This document shows, in pieces, positions 27,424 to 37,700 of a DNA stretch of 64,000 nucleotides; positions within the stretch are counted from its first letter, which is position 1; every line of letters starts with the position of its first letter. The stretch is from Bradysia coprophila. Lineage: Eukaryota; Arthropoda; Insecta; Diptera; Sciaridae. The notes under the pieces were generated by a model. It made no database searches, had not been told where the DNA came from, and saw only the letters and a program-made list of their open reading frames with translations. The translations under genes were made by a program, and so were the position numbers. The stretch is from assembly GCF_014529535.1 (NCBI RefSeq), contig NW_023503373.1, positions 3,100,001 through 3,164,000 on the forward strand, written 5' to 3'.

Positions 27424-29536
27424 TTCAATTCATTTTAGTACATAAATATGTCATGGCACCGTATGATATATAACAAATCTACGTGGCAAATGTTGAAAAC
27501 GGTGCTTCGTTTAGTATACGAAGTCAAGAACGTCAAGAATTACGTTAAGAAATCATCTACATAATGATTCCCATTGCCGTTGAAATGTATAGATAAAATG
27601 GTTGTGCTTTACATAATATTTTTTGGTCATTTTTACTTTGACGAGCGTGAGCTCGAGCTGAAGGGAAAGATCACCTGAAAATGATTTAAACGCTAGAGTC
27701 CTTGTAGAGTCCTTGACTAAAGTAAAGTTTGTTGTACGTCTTCAAATTTCTCAATATATTTCAATACGAGAACAAGCGTAAGGAGTGTCTCAGATACTTT
27801 ATTGGAAGGTCGTAAAAATTATACCATATACCATACACAAAGATTTGAGGAATTTTAATTTTAAAGTTATTGAAAAAGTTCTCAAACTCTGATAAATTAG
27901 GAAAATTAGGAATTAGGAAAAAATAACTTAAATTTTGGTGAGAGTCATGAACTTGTTCCCGAGCATACATACAAATTTTACCTCTAGAAAACTACCTAGT
28001 AAAGTAGAAAAGTAGTAAAGTAGTAGTATAAAGAGGGATTCTATTGAAAAACGCAAAGCGAATCTGGCACATAATGATAAAATCTGTTACTTCTTCAGTT
28101 TTACTATACGTTTTGAAATATATAAGAAAATCATAGCAAGAGATCAGCATTTAGCTCGTTGTGTTCAATAAACAGATGATTAGCAGTTTAACACTGATTA
28201 CCACCGGGTGAAATGCTCGGATATCCTGTGATCATCGCAGACTAAAAAAAATTAAACTATCCGTGGCCACTCAAAGAAAAATTGGAATTTTCGAAAACAT
28301 GACTCTTCTACAGCACTACTTCTAGCTAGTGCTGTGCTTCTTCCAAAAACAAGAAATTTCAAAGTGTGGCTTAGCGATGTTTATTAAAGAAAGGTTTAGT
28401 AGACAATGAGTGAGAGATTCTACAAATATTTTAACGGGTCGAGTTGTATCCGTGTGTCGGGGTGCGGGGTCAAATTGTGTTTAGTTTGTGGACTTTTTGA
28501 TTGACTAAGCCTCGATTTCTACTAACGAAAAAGTTACTCTGTTTTCCCCCCGTTTACTCTTTAAACAATAGAAAAGAGGCGTGGCTTAGGTAAACGGAGT
28601 CAAAACGGAGAGTTTTTTTGTAGGTAGACCCCATACTTAAGTGTAACACTTTAAAACGCGCCAATATTAGTCTGTTACAGGCAAAGTCAAAAGTAACACG
28701 GTTTTTTTATGTCCGGCGTCAAAAAGACGTTGAAGTGAGTTTGAACTCACACAAATCGTGTTGGTGCTTGTATGTAGAGCGCTGTCTTCTAAGACATCAA
28801 TTGGAAAGAATTCCTCTTTCTGGGACACGAGCCGAAATTAAAGCCGAAATAGCGCGAAAACGTGGAACTCTGCGCTATTTTAGCTTTGATTAATACTCAG
28901 AACTCCTCAGCGAGGATTTTCTTTTCTTTTCGTTTTACAGATTTTGCAACTACTTCAGCCGGCTCCCAGCCTTTCGAAGTAGTTGCGAAAGTTGTTGCAA
29001 GAAACATTTTCCTTTTACAAATTTTGCAACTTCTTTTGCAACAACTTCAGGAGGGTCTTTTCGAGCTGACGTTGTCCTTGGATACCTTGATAAGAATGAA
29101 GTAGGAGATTTTCTGTCAAGGACTCGGCGATACTTTGACTGATGACTGATGTCTGATGTCGCGCTAGTGCTAAGTTGGGCAGATTATATAGAAGTGGTTG
29201 AACTTCCTTTCCGTCTGAATGACCATTTTACCACCACTTTCTTTCTATGTCTACGAAGTGACCTCAAAATAAAACGCGAGACATCCAAATTGAAAAAGGA
29301 GCTTTTCGTTATCTCACGAAAACATTCATTTTACGTACAAAACATTTGATTTTACTCATAGTCAAAGGTGTTGTTCCACGTCCACCCAACTATATTCACT
29401 TATTGCCTTTCAGCAGATCGTCTAACAACACAGTCGAGAAGCTTGTTCGAACACAAATCCATAATTCAGTTAATTAATTTATTTTGCTTTATTATTCACA
29501 TCTACACGGCCCTCTCATTTGCTTTGATCTATCAGT
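27424..29536. other. Intergenic region with inverted-repeat remnants
   Basis: No gene is supported between TTLL1 and UQCRQ. Contents include one copy of the dispersed AAAATCTGTTACTTC motif at 28079-28093, an inverted-repeat element at 28515-28640, and a hairpin-forming stretch with GCAACTACTTC / GAAGTAGTTGC at about 28946-28986. An AATAAA on the minus strand at 29488-29493 belongs to UQCRQ. Confidence 0.4.
28515..28640. mobile_element. Short inverted-repeat element (CGTTTAC family)
   Basis: An imperfect inverted repeat of about 45 bp has arms ending in CCCGTTTAC and GTAAACGGAG around a ~25-bp centre. The same CCGTTTACTC core forms the ends of the element at 34095-34243, so they look like one MITE family. 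No coding content. Confidence 0.4.
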
Positions 29537-29860
29537 TTAAACATCATCGGCAAAATCGGCTGGATTCTTACGGGTTAACTTTGTGTGAAGTGATTCGACA
29601 TAATCGTACACCAAGTATCCAATAATGAATGCTGCAAATTAAATAAAATCGGTTCCATGGGTTAGAATGCAGTGTTCCGGTGTTCGTTTAGTGTTGGAAT
29701 ACTTACGAGGAGCAACGGTGAAAACATTCGAACGGAATCGTCGGAACATATTGGGCACTCCTTTGCTGATGGCACCAGCGAACGCCCGTTGTTCGAACGG
29801 TGATAGTTTGTAGGTGACAATGCCATAAACTTTGGCCAAATGACCGAATTCTTTACCCAT
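29537..29860 (-). CDS. UQCRQ: Cytochrome b-c1 complex subunit 8 (82 aa)
   Basis: Exons 29707-29860 and 29537-29631, separated by a 75-nt intron with GTAAGT and TTGCAG, give an 82-residue protein. Length and sequence fit the ubiquinone-binding subunit 8 (QCR8/UQCRQ) of respiratory complex III in the mitochondrial inner membrane. The N-terminal MGKEFGHLAKV, the FEQRAFAG segment and the C-terminal LTRKNPADFADDV are hallmarks. A single membrane-crossing helix follows the intron (FIIGYLVYDYV). An acceptor CGTTACAG 14 nt upstream of the ATG suggests an intron in the 5'-UTR. A minus-strand AATAAA lies 44 nt past the stop. It is divergent with the mitochondrial ribosomal gene 730 bp away, and the two may share a promoter region. 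Confidence 0.93.
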
Positions 29861-30589
29861 TGCGATGAAAGTAGATCTGTAACGTTTAGAAAGCGGACAC
29901 TTTTCATTAGGATATCGCCGAAAATGGATTTTCTGATCGGGATGGGATAGGGAATTGGGAAACAGTTACATAACATTGTATGAGACCGAGAATGGCATAC
30001 ATGACCTTCGGAAATGTTAATTGGAAATATTTTTTTAATTTCCCTTTCGTGATTTTACACTAATTATGGAAGCGGTGACTACGACTTACTTCTAACAGAA
30101 TATTTCAATAGAAATGATTGTAAGAATTGATTTTTAATTTTTTACCTTCAAGTGACGTCTCGCTACAGAAATGACTTGCGGTGAATTCGATTTGACACTT
30201 TAAACAAAATGTCAAAAAAGGTGAGAATACGATTAAACTCCCTCCATCTGTTGGCCGATATTGTTTCTGCCTATGAGTAGATACTCCCACATTTTATATA
30301 ATAGTGGACTTTGGTAAATTTAATTTGAGCTATAGCTTGGTTGACTGGTACAACCAAAAATACTTTGACTTTAAATAAACCGAATCTAGTAAATCCAGTA
30401 AATCTGAATGGGAAACCACATCCAGTAAATTTGGATTGAGATGCCGTTACCAATGTTACGCTATTGCCGTTTGTGCTGCTGGTGAAATAGGTGAAAATAA
30501 ATACTTCTATTTTGACATAATCATCTGTCTGCCACCACTAGCGCATTGAGTCCATCCTATTCAATCACCGCGGATAATTATTCTAAACT
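29861..30589. promoter_or_regulatory. Divergent intergenic region between two mitochondrial genes
   Basis: This 729-bp interval separates the start codons of UQCRQ (-) and mRpL23 (+). It should contain both 5'-UTRs and promoters. No TATA box stands out, as expected for housekeeping genes. The arrangement suggests possible shared control, which is inference. Confidence 0.35.
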
Positions 30590-31222
30590 ATGTCAACTCG
30601 TTGGTATCCGATCTACCAAAGAGGGAATCCACAGTTACGGGTTTTCCTTCCCAACTTTTGGCTCAAGTTAGCCAACAAAAGTGGACATAAACAACCAGAA
30701 AATGTACTCCAATTCGTCTGTTCCATCCAAATGACCAAATACGATGTGAAAAACTATTTGGAGAAAATCTACAACATACCGGTCGTCGAAGTCAGAACTC
30801 GCATTGAACTGGGTAAGTTCTGATTGTTCGACTAATAACTGTCGTCCTACCACCGCCATCCTTATCATTGGCTCAGCATAACCACAGACATTCATGGAGA
30901 ATTTTGAATATTTTAGGTAAAACCAAAACCGATCCAGTAAAGGGTTATGTCACTAAAGAGGACGACTCCAAAATCGCCTATGTAACATTGGTATATTAAC
31001 TTTATTGGCCGTCCTAGTACATTCATTTGCCTAATGATTTTCTTCTTTGCACCTTTGCAGCCGAGTGATGTTAAATTCAAATTTCCCGACCTATTCCCTG
31101 TAGATGCTGAGAAGAAAAAGCAAGACGATTCAAAGTCACTCGATCAAGCAAAAATAGCATTCAAGAAGTACTTGGACAGAAATAAGAGCCGGCCGGGGAC
31201 ACCCAGTTGGTTTTCGTTGTAG
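30590..31222 (+). CDS. mRpL23: Mitochondrial ribosomal protein L23 (152 aa)
   Basis: Exons 30590-30812, 30917-30990 and 31061-31222 join in phase. Introns are 104 and 70 nt. The product is the mitochondrial large-subunit protein uL23m, which binds 23S-like rRNA near the peptide exit. The start MSTRWYPIYQRGNPQLRVF, the MTKYDVKNYLEKIYNIPVV segment, and the third-exon KFPDLFP motif are characteristic of insect mRpL23. The length is typical. The last exon ends with a basic tail before PGTPSWFSL. The first intron's reading frame stays open only a few codons. Confidence in identity is high from conserved order of all three exons. Confidence 0.93.
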
Positions 31223-31518
31223 AATTACTGATTTGTTAAGTTGTTTAGATGAATATGGAGCAATAGTTGACGAAATAGAATGTGCATTTGGAAATGTGAA
31301 ATTTTGAGTGAGTTTTACAAATCCATCAGGTTTGACTTTTTTTTTGGGTGGATCTCAGCTATCTCTGAGCTGAGTTACGAGTAGCTCCTTTAAGGATGTA
31401 TACAAAGTTTTAGTTTCGTGTATCAGCGGAAGTTCGATAGTTTTCCATCATTGATCGATAAAGTCATTAGACCTGGTTCAGCCAGGTGTTATTACCCTTC
31501 AGATGTAATGCTCAAAAT

Positions 31519-31776
31519 GTACGCGAAAGTTTTATCAACTAAAATCTTACCAGAAAATTTTTTAGGAAGAAAATTATAATAAAAAAGTTTGCGTCACAAG
31601 TGGCAAATGCTGAGGAAGGAAAATTTTTAAAATTGTGAAATATATTCCTTTAAAGAATGGAATTAAAACGGAAGAAAGCCGAATCATCTGCCACTTTGTG
31701 ACGCAAACTTTTTTATTATAATTTTCTTCCTAAAAAATTTTCTGGTAAGATTTTAGTTGATAAAACTTTCGCGTAC
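31519..31776. repeat. Near-perfect hairpin with ~90-bp arms
   Basis: Arm 31519-31609 is the reverse complement of 31685-31776 with about one indel and a couple of mismatches, around a ~75-bp loop. The arm starts GTACGCGAAAG and ends near GCGTCACAAGTGGC. A further partial inverted copy (TTGCCATTTGTGACGCA) lies at 31790-31808. It may be a recent foldback/MITE insertion or a hairpin-RNA locus. Confidence 0.8.
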
Positions 31777-32039
31777 TTTCCTCATCAGTTGCCATTTGTG
31801 ACGCATACCTTTTTGCGTGTCGAACCTGTAAGCGTCACCTACACCGATATCAGTTCCTTTGTAAGTGGATAACAAGACTTTCGTCACACCTCCACTGTAA
31901 GTGGTTTTGGGCGATATAAGCTCTTTTGTAAGTTGTGATTTTTTAGAATTTGGTCATAGATATTAGACAAATAGTTTGAACGAGAATATTCTTTTTACAA
32001 AACTGTATAACTTTCTCTTTGATCTGAACCTTCCAGCTT

Positions 32040-32135
32040 TCATTTGACGAAAATCGAAAATTTTACGAAATTCAAAAATTTGACGAAAATCGAAAATTTG
32101 ATGGAATTAGAAAATTTTATGAAAATCAGAAATTT
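32040..32135. repeat. Short degenerate tandem repeat (GACGAAAATCGAAAATTT type)
   Basis: About five degenerate units of 17-18 bp built on GAAAATTTKACGAAAATC follow each other. They explain the repetitive minus-strand ORF here (KFSIFVKF-like repeats), which is therefore not a gene. Confidence 0.6.
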
Positions 32136-32138
32136 GAC

Positions 32139-32460
32139 GCACTTAAAGTGCTCATAGCTCCCAAATAAGCGACTTTTTAGGGAAACAATGATACACGCAT
32201 CGACTAGATCTAAAACTCTATAACTTTGTCTTTTAAACGAACTTTCTATCTGCAGTATTTTCCTAGTCATGGCTGACATAGCTCGCACTTAAAACGCTCA
32301 TAGCTCCCAAATAGACGACTTTTTAGGAAAACCATGAAACACGTGTCGACTGAAATCTGAAACTCTATAAGTTTGTCTTTTAAACGAACTTTCTATCTTC
32401 AATATTTTCTGAGTTATAGGTTCCATAGCTCAATAGCTTAACACGCTCATAGCTCCGAAA
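32139..32460. repeat. 146-bp tandem repeat, about 2.2 copies
   Basis: Units begin with GCACTTAAARYGCTCATAGC at 32139 and 32285. A partial third starts near 32437. The copies are diverged by several percent and both contain an ACGAACTTTCTATC block. Earlier sequence (31985-32035) has weaker similarity to the unit end. Confidence 0.75.
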
Positions 32461-32592
32461 TTATAAGCTTTTATAAAAATTCCTTCAAATTAGTTTCTTA
32501 GAATTACGTCCTTAACATGCCCTGAATATTTCAGCCGAATCCATCGGTAAATTCAAAAGTTTCGTTGTAACAAAGTGACAAAGTAACAGAAT

Positions 32593-32777
32593 CTTAGAGT
32601 AATTATAACTAGAGAGGAAATTTCGAACAAAATTACGTAAAATATGTGGTCCCAACATCAAATACGAAATGTTTGGTAGTATGTGTTTGCCCTCTTAATT
32701 AAGAGGGCAAATTTCGGCGCATAAAATTTGAATTAAGTTACCAATCATTTTTTTAATAATAATATAATTACTCTAAG
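32593..32777. mobile_element. 185-bp MITE with perfect 15-bp ends and a central palindrome
   Basis: CTTAGAGTAATTATA at 32593-32607 is exactly inverted at 32763-32777. A perfect 26-bp palindrome centred on CTTAATTAAG occupies 32686-32711. No coding capacity. The superfamily is not clear. Confidence 0.6.
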
Positions 32778-32927
32778 AACAGAATAACAAAGGTTGGTAA
32801 AATTCATCAATTTCAAAATGTATGAAAATCCATATCTTCATACAAATTTCCAAGTTTTGAAATTTAAGGTCAAATCTTAACCTTATGAGGCGTGTGATAG
32901 CTCGTTGAACTCGTATGGACGCCCAGA

Positions 32928-33299
32928 TTACGAATAAAATAAGTTGGGATTAGTAGGAGCGGAGGGAGAAAAGTCAAAAAGTTGTGTATATATGTTCCTT
33001 AGTCCTGCGGAAATTTTTTTTGTTAAATTTTTCATTGTGAACGGACTTGTGTCACGGCCCTTCACTAACGTAGGGTCATGATTGTCTGAAAAATAACGAA
33101 AAATCCATTTACCATTGAATGTAAAACAGTGCCGAATAAACCGAACTTCGTCGAAACTGTGCCCAAATTCACAGTATAACCAATTAATATCAGTTTGAAG
33201 CACGTCTCCGATTTGGCAGTACAGAATGAAGCTTTTCTTTTCCGTTATTGATATTGTATACTCATTCCGAATAAGAAAGTATATGCATCCTTGAATCAT
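32928..33299 (-). CDS. Unrecognised 123-codon open frame
   Basis: An ATG-initiated minus-strand frame has a mixed composition including LYCQIGDVLQTDINWLYCEF and ends in TAG. No signal peptide, repeat or known domain is recognised. It lies in a repeat-rich stretch next to a retroelement scrap, so a transposon remnant is at least as likely as a gene. Confidence 0.2.
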   Translation of the reverse strand: MIQGCIYFLIRNEYTISITEKKSFILYCQIGDVLQTDINWLYCEFGHSFDEVRFIRHCFTFNGKWIFRYFSDNHDPTLVKGRDTSPFTMKNLTKKISAGLRNIYTQLFDFSPSAPTNPNLFYS

Positions 33300-33402
33300 A
33301 TGATTCTAATTCAATAACTTTTCTCAGATCCATTAAATATTAAATTGGAGGGTCGGTTTGTCAAGCCATTGACAACAAAGATTAGATACGTTTGTTAGAT
33401 TT

Positions 33403-33765
33403 ATGGAAAAGACCGATTTACCTAATAACGATCGAGGTTCATTTGTTAAACGATTTGATGAAATCGTTCTGCTGACCGCAGATATTCCATCCAAGATAGA
33501 GCCATCAGTAGACATATCCCGGGATGATAAATCGAAAAGGATGGATGTTGTCATCATCATACCTTGGAGTCATGGCCGCCAACTTGTTTTGGACTCTACC
33601 TGCTTGGACCTAACTACTAGATCGGCAATCCGCTCCTGTTTCGTCGCAAATAAAGCAACTACAAAACTGTATGCTTCAATTACCATTTGTTCCTTTCACT
33701 GTAGACCGGCCCTGAAGGCTGGCCTAAAAAATCAGTTCCTAGGCAACAGAATGAAAAAATGTTGA
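33403..33765 (+). pseudogene. Decayed retroelement polyprotein fragment
   Basis: The 120-codon frame contains IIPWSHGRQLVLDSTCLD, which resembles a 'PW..G..LVWDATCVDT' segment common in insect retroelement-derived polyproteins, followed by a degraded alanine-rich part. Flanking residues do not continue the family, so this looks like a short relic. The assignment is from pattern memory. Confidence 0.4.
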
Positions 33766-34094
33766 ACATACGATAAGAAAGATAAGTGGGCTGACTCTAT
33801 TTGGAGTCATGACACGGCAGAGTAAAATAAAACAGGCAGGAGCGGTTCATTTTCGAAACGTCAAATAAGGGACCTAATACACTGGATGAAAATGAACTCA
33901 AATGAACTGTGACTTAAATTGAAAAACTTTATTCGCAAAAAATATAGGGCTACTAGATTATTCAGGTCCTTAGTCAAATCAGCGCTCCTGCCTGGTTAAC
34001 TATCTTCTGTCGTGGTCATGTACATATAGGCTACGGTTGCACCTGTTGCATGATTAATGTAACTTCTTTTTTTTAAACTTAAAGTCTTAACGCC

Positions 34095-34243
34095 TAATCC
34101 ACAATTCACCCCGTTTACTCACACTACAATGGAAAGAGAGACGAGTTTCATTTTTTTTAACATGAGGAAACGGAATAAAGTGCTTTGCACGAATTCCATT
34201 GTTGCAGCGTAAACAGCGAGTAAACGGAGTGAAGTTCGGATTA
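34095..34243. mobile_element. MITE with 26-bp terminal inverted repeats
   Basis: TAATCC...CCGTTTACTC at 34095-34120 is inverted at 34218-34243 with 22 of 26 positions matching. The element is 149 bp and has no coding content. The CCGTTTACTC core is shared with the inverted-repeat element at 28515-28640. Confidence 0.55.
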
Positions 34244-34507
34244 AGATTGGTGCCTTCAAATATTTTTGTGTCAGCAATTTTGTTTTCGTTGCAACATTGG
34301 CGGGATCTTTTCTTTTAATTTTATGAAATAATTTTCAATGCATAACTTACAATGAAATAACAGCTCGGAGCCGCTCAAATCACAACTATTTTTTTGCGAA
34401 AAAATTCAACGACAGATGCCGCTACATTGCAATGAATTGAAGTTGGTAAGGAAACACTTTGGTTGCTGCAAATATGTCTAAATTCACCACATCAATGGCG
34501 TAGTGAA

Positions 34508-34520
34508 TTCTCGAAATTTC
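34508..34520 (+). promoter_or_regulatory. Heat-shock element upstream of Hsc70Cb
   Basis: TTCTCGAAATTTC is a perfect three-unit nTTCnnGAAnnTTCn array. A second, two-unit site (GAATATTC) lies at 34554-34561. Both are within about 250 bp upstream of the Hsc70Cb start codon, so HSF control of this Hsp110 gene is plausible. Confidence 0.55.
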
Positions 34521-34757
34521 TTTACTAAAGGGACGAAACGTATTTTATCTCGAGAATATTCCCTATTTCATTTCAATTACGGCAAACACAAACCGAACGT
34601 TAATTTCTTGCACAAGTGATTGAGAGACATTTTCTTTCAAAACAAATACAATCAACATCAGAATTGAACGGAAACAAACAAAAGTGTGAAGCGAAAAATT
34701 GTGTGTGAATAGAAACTACAAAGTGAATCAAAAGTTAATTTATTTTTGACTGGAAAA

Positions 34758-37700
34758 ATGTCTGTTATCGGTATCGATTTCGGCAACGAATCCTGCTTTG
34801 TTGCCGCTGGACTGTCGGGAGGCATTGAAACTTTGGCCAATGATTACAGTTTACGTGCAACACCGTAAGTACAATAGAATCGCTAAAATAATTTGACATT
34901 CTTAAAGAGAAAAACGCCGCATAATGTAATGTAATACATAGGCGTTTTTCCCCGTAATAATGATGGTTCGGTTACATGATGCCGCATATTTTTATAAATC
35001 AAATTTTATGAATGAATTGTGGGCCTACAATCCCATGTGGAATTTCTTTCGAATCTAAAAACTCGAAGATTTTTATTGGATAAAATAATTGCGATTTTCC
35101 AGTAGTTTCTATGGAACATTGTCCAGCATGTCAAGGCTAAAACGTAACCTCAAAATCTACTTTTCACATTCTCATGTCAATACCGATTTGCCCATGGGAT
35201 TATAATGTATAGTTGATAAATAGTTCAATGAAAAATCGACCGATTTTTGTGCTCTGAAATTTTCTATGGAAAAATTTTGGAAAATTTTCGTTTCATCGAT
35301 TTGCATTCACCATTAAAATTGATTTATTTCGCACGTTTTTCGGCGGTGAAATGATTATTTTTTCGGACAGATGTATCATCATCATCTGATGCCATACACA
35401 CCATTTCGGTGTAATAAATATCTGCTACCTTTACCAAATAGAAAAAATAGTTAGTTTCAAAATCTAATGAGGTGCTAAGTGACGATTAAATGAACATTTT
35501 CATTGGTTGATTAAATTAGAGCATGATAATAAAACTGTGCTGTATATGGTACGGTGCGGTATATGTTGTTGTATATTTGCAAGAGCAGAAAATAAAACAG
35601 ACAGACGTGTTAAAGGCCGAGGAAAGATGTTTAAGTCAATTATACATTAAATAATAAGTTATGATGACAACAGATGGTAATTATACGTTTGTCCATATTC
35701 AAATGTCGAATTCATCGATTGTTACTTTCGTATACTTTCGGTCTGGTTTTGAGAGTTCTCTCCAAATTTTTTTCTTTTATGATTTGTTGACTGAAATTCA
35801 TTTTTGTCTCGGCTTTGTTCGAGTAATTACATATTTCTTTGATAGCTAAACAATATGTTCTACGCACTGTTGAAGTGGTGTAATGTTCGAAAATGTCATT
35901 TGAGCTGATGATTCTCCAATATTTAATTGAGGCGATTGCAGCGTAATAATTCCGGTTTTTTCATTAGTTTTTACCGATAGCTTCAAACAAATCATTCATA
36001 ATCAGAACATATCGCTAATTTCGATATCTAATGCGATAAGGCAATGAACCGAACACAACCAATTATTACCATTAGGTAACGTCTCGGTCAAGTTACGCCA
36101 CCACATTCTGTATAATAGACTGTTATGATCAGAGCGAGAAAACCGAAGACTAGTTATTATAACTTGCCTAGGGGTAATTGTCAAAGTATTTATTTCTCTT
36201 TCAACGTGGTACGTGGAGAGCGAGAGGACCGAAGACCAATTTATTATAACTTGCCTTGGGGTATTTGTCAAAATATCTCTTTCTCTTTCATCATAACACT
36301 CTGTAGTAGTAGCGAAACATTTAAGTCATAACTCGTATTGAATCGACGTTTGAGGGTGACTGATTACAGTACTAATAAGACAAGTGCAGGGAGCAAAAGA
36401 GAATACACAATCCAATCAAACAATGTCATTCGCCTTCCTTACAGGAGATAGTTATTTGAACTTGCTATAGTGAAATTACTAACCTTTGAATACGTCGTCG
36501 ATCCACCTGATTGATTCATATATATTAGCACATACAAGTATGATCAACAAGATTTACTGTAGCACTTCTGCTTACTGGTGGACAGCTAGGCGTCACATGC
36601 ATATTAGTCCATTTTGACATATATTATAACGATCGAACTCTGGATTAGTTACAAACGGTTCTCATTGGGCAAGGTAATGTTTAGCCATCTAACTTCTGGT
36701 TGCACCTCATTCTATGATTGACATTTTTAAATGTCAGGCAAAAAATGCATCCAGATGTTGTGCCTGACCTGATCTGATCAGAATTGACCTGAAAGCTGAA
36801 TATATTAATCCTGTTAAGCGTGACCTGAATCCTGACAGTTTACATGAAAAATTCTTTTGAATCATTAGGTCAGGCTCTTTCGCAATTGACCACGGTTGGC
36901 TTTTTCCAAGTTTTTCCTAGTAAAGTCAAAACGTTGTCCTGTAAATAAGGAAACTTTTGAATAAGTGCGAGACGTTTATTATTATTTTATTTCGAATAAA
37001 TGCTATAGAAATGAGAAATATTTTAATAAACAAAAATTCAAGAAAAGAAAAAAAATTGATTCTATTCCAATGAATGATATGGAACGAAAATAACTCATTG
37101 CTGAATATTGAAATATCCACTGAGACCGGTGAAATGGCCAAAATGTATTACACACCGCCCACTCATTTTATTTATTATATAAATAATATGCTTGCACTGA
37201 ATGTGCGAACACACTCTTAAGATCGCTTGATATCTTTCTCGTACCTACATAATATATTGCCATTGATCATAGTCGTTGAATCGAAATCAACAAATGAGTC
37301 ACAATAAATAAAATTTAAGTCACGAAATGGCCAATGAGAACACTATTAACGTGATGTATAATTGTTGTTCCTTTGTTGTTGTTTTTATTTGATTTTTTGA
37401 CGGGATCTGTTGTATATTGGATTATGAGTAACACCAACGGCTACAACAACCCGTCTTGACAAAACTATCAAGATTAAATAAAATTGGGTCCAGAGTTGTG
37501 GTAAAAGCTATAAATGAGCATGTTGCATTTTGAAAATGTTTTTCTTAGTCAGAGCCAGTGAAATTTCAGCATGAATTTGCTTTAGCTGTTTTTCTGCTGA
37601 TCCACTATGTTTATAACGTCTTTATACGGTTGAAGCTGCTACACGCACGCGCGTGGTAGTTGTAAAACCGTATAAATATTTTTGATTGTATGTGTAGATC

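Larger units (their letters stand above)
31223..34757. other. Repeat-rich intergenic region
   Basis: The region between mRpL23 and Hsc70Cb contains a 90-bp-arm hairpin, AT-rich short tandem repeats (32040-32135), a 146-bp tandem repeat, two inverted-repeat elements and a retroelement-like fragment, each listed separately. The Hsc70Cb promoter occupies its last few hundred bases. No intact host gene is visible. Confidence 0.5.

Noticed and set aside
32040-32288. Minus-strand ORF with KFSIFVKF-like repeats
   Set aside because: It is produced by the short degenerate tandem repeat and the 146-bp repeat; no gene signal.
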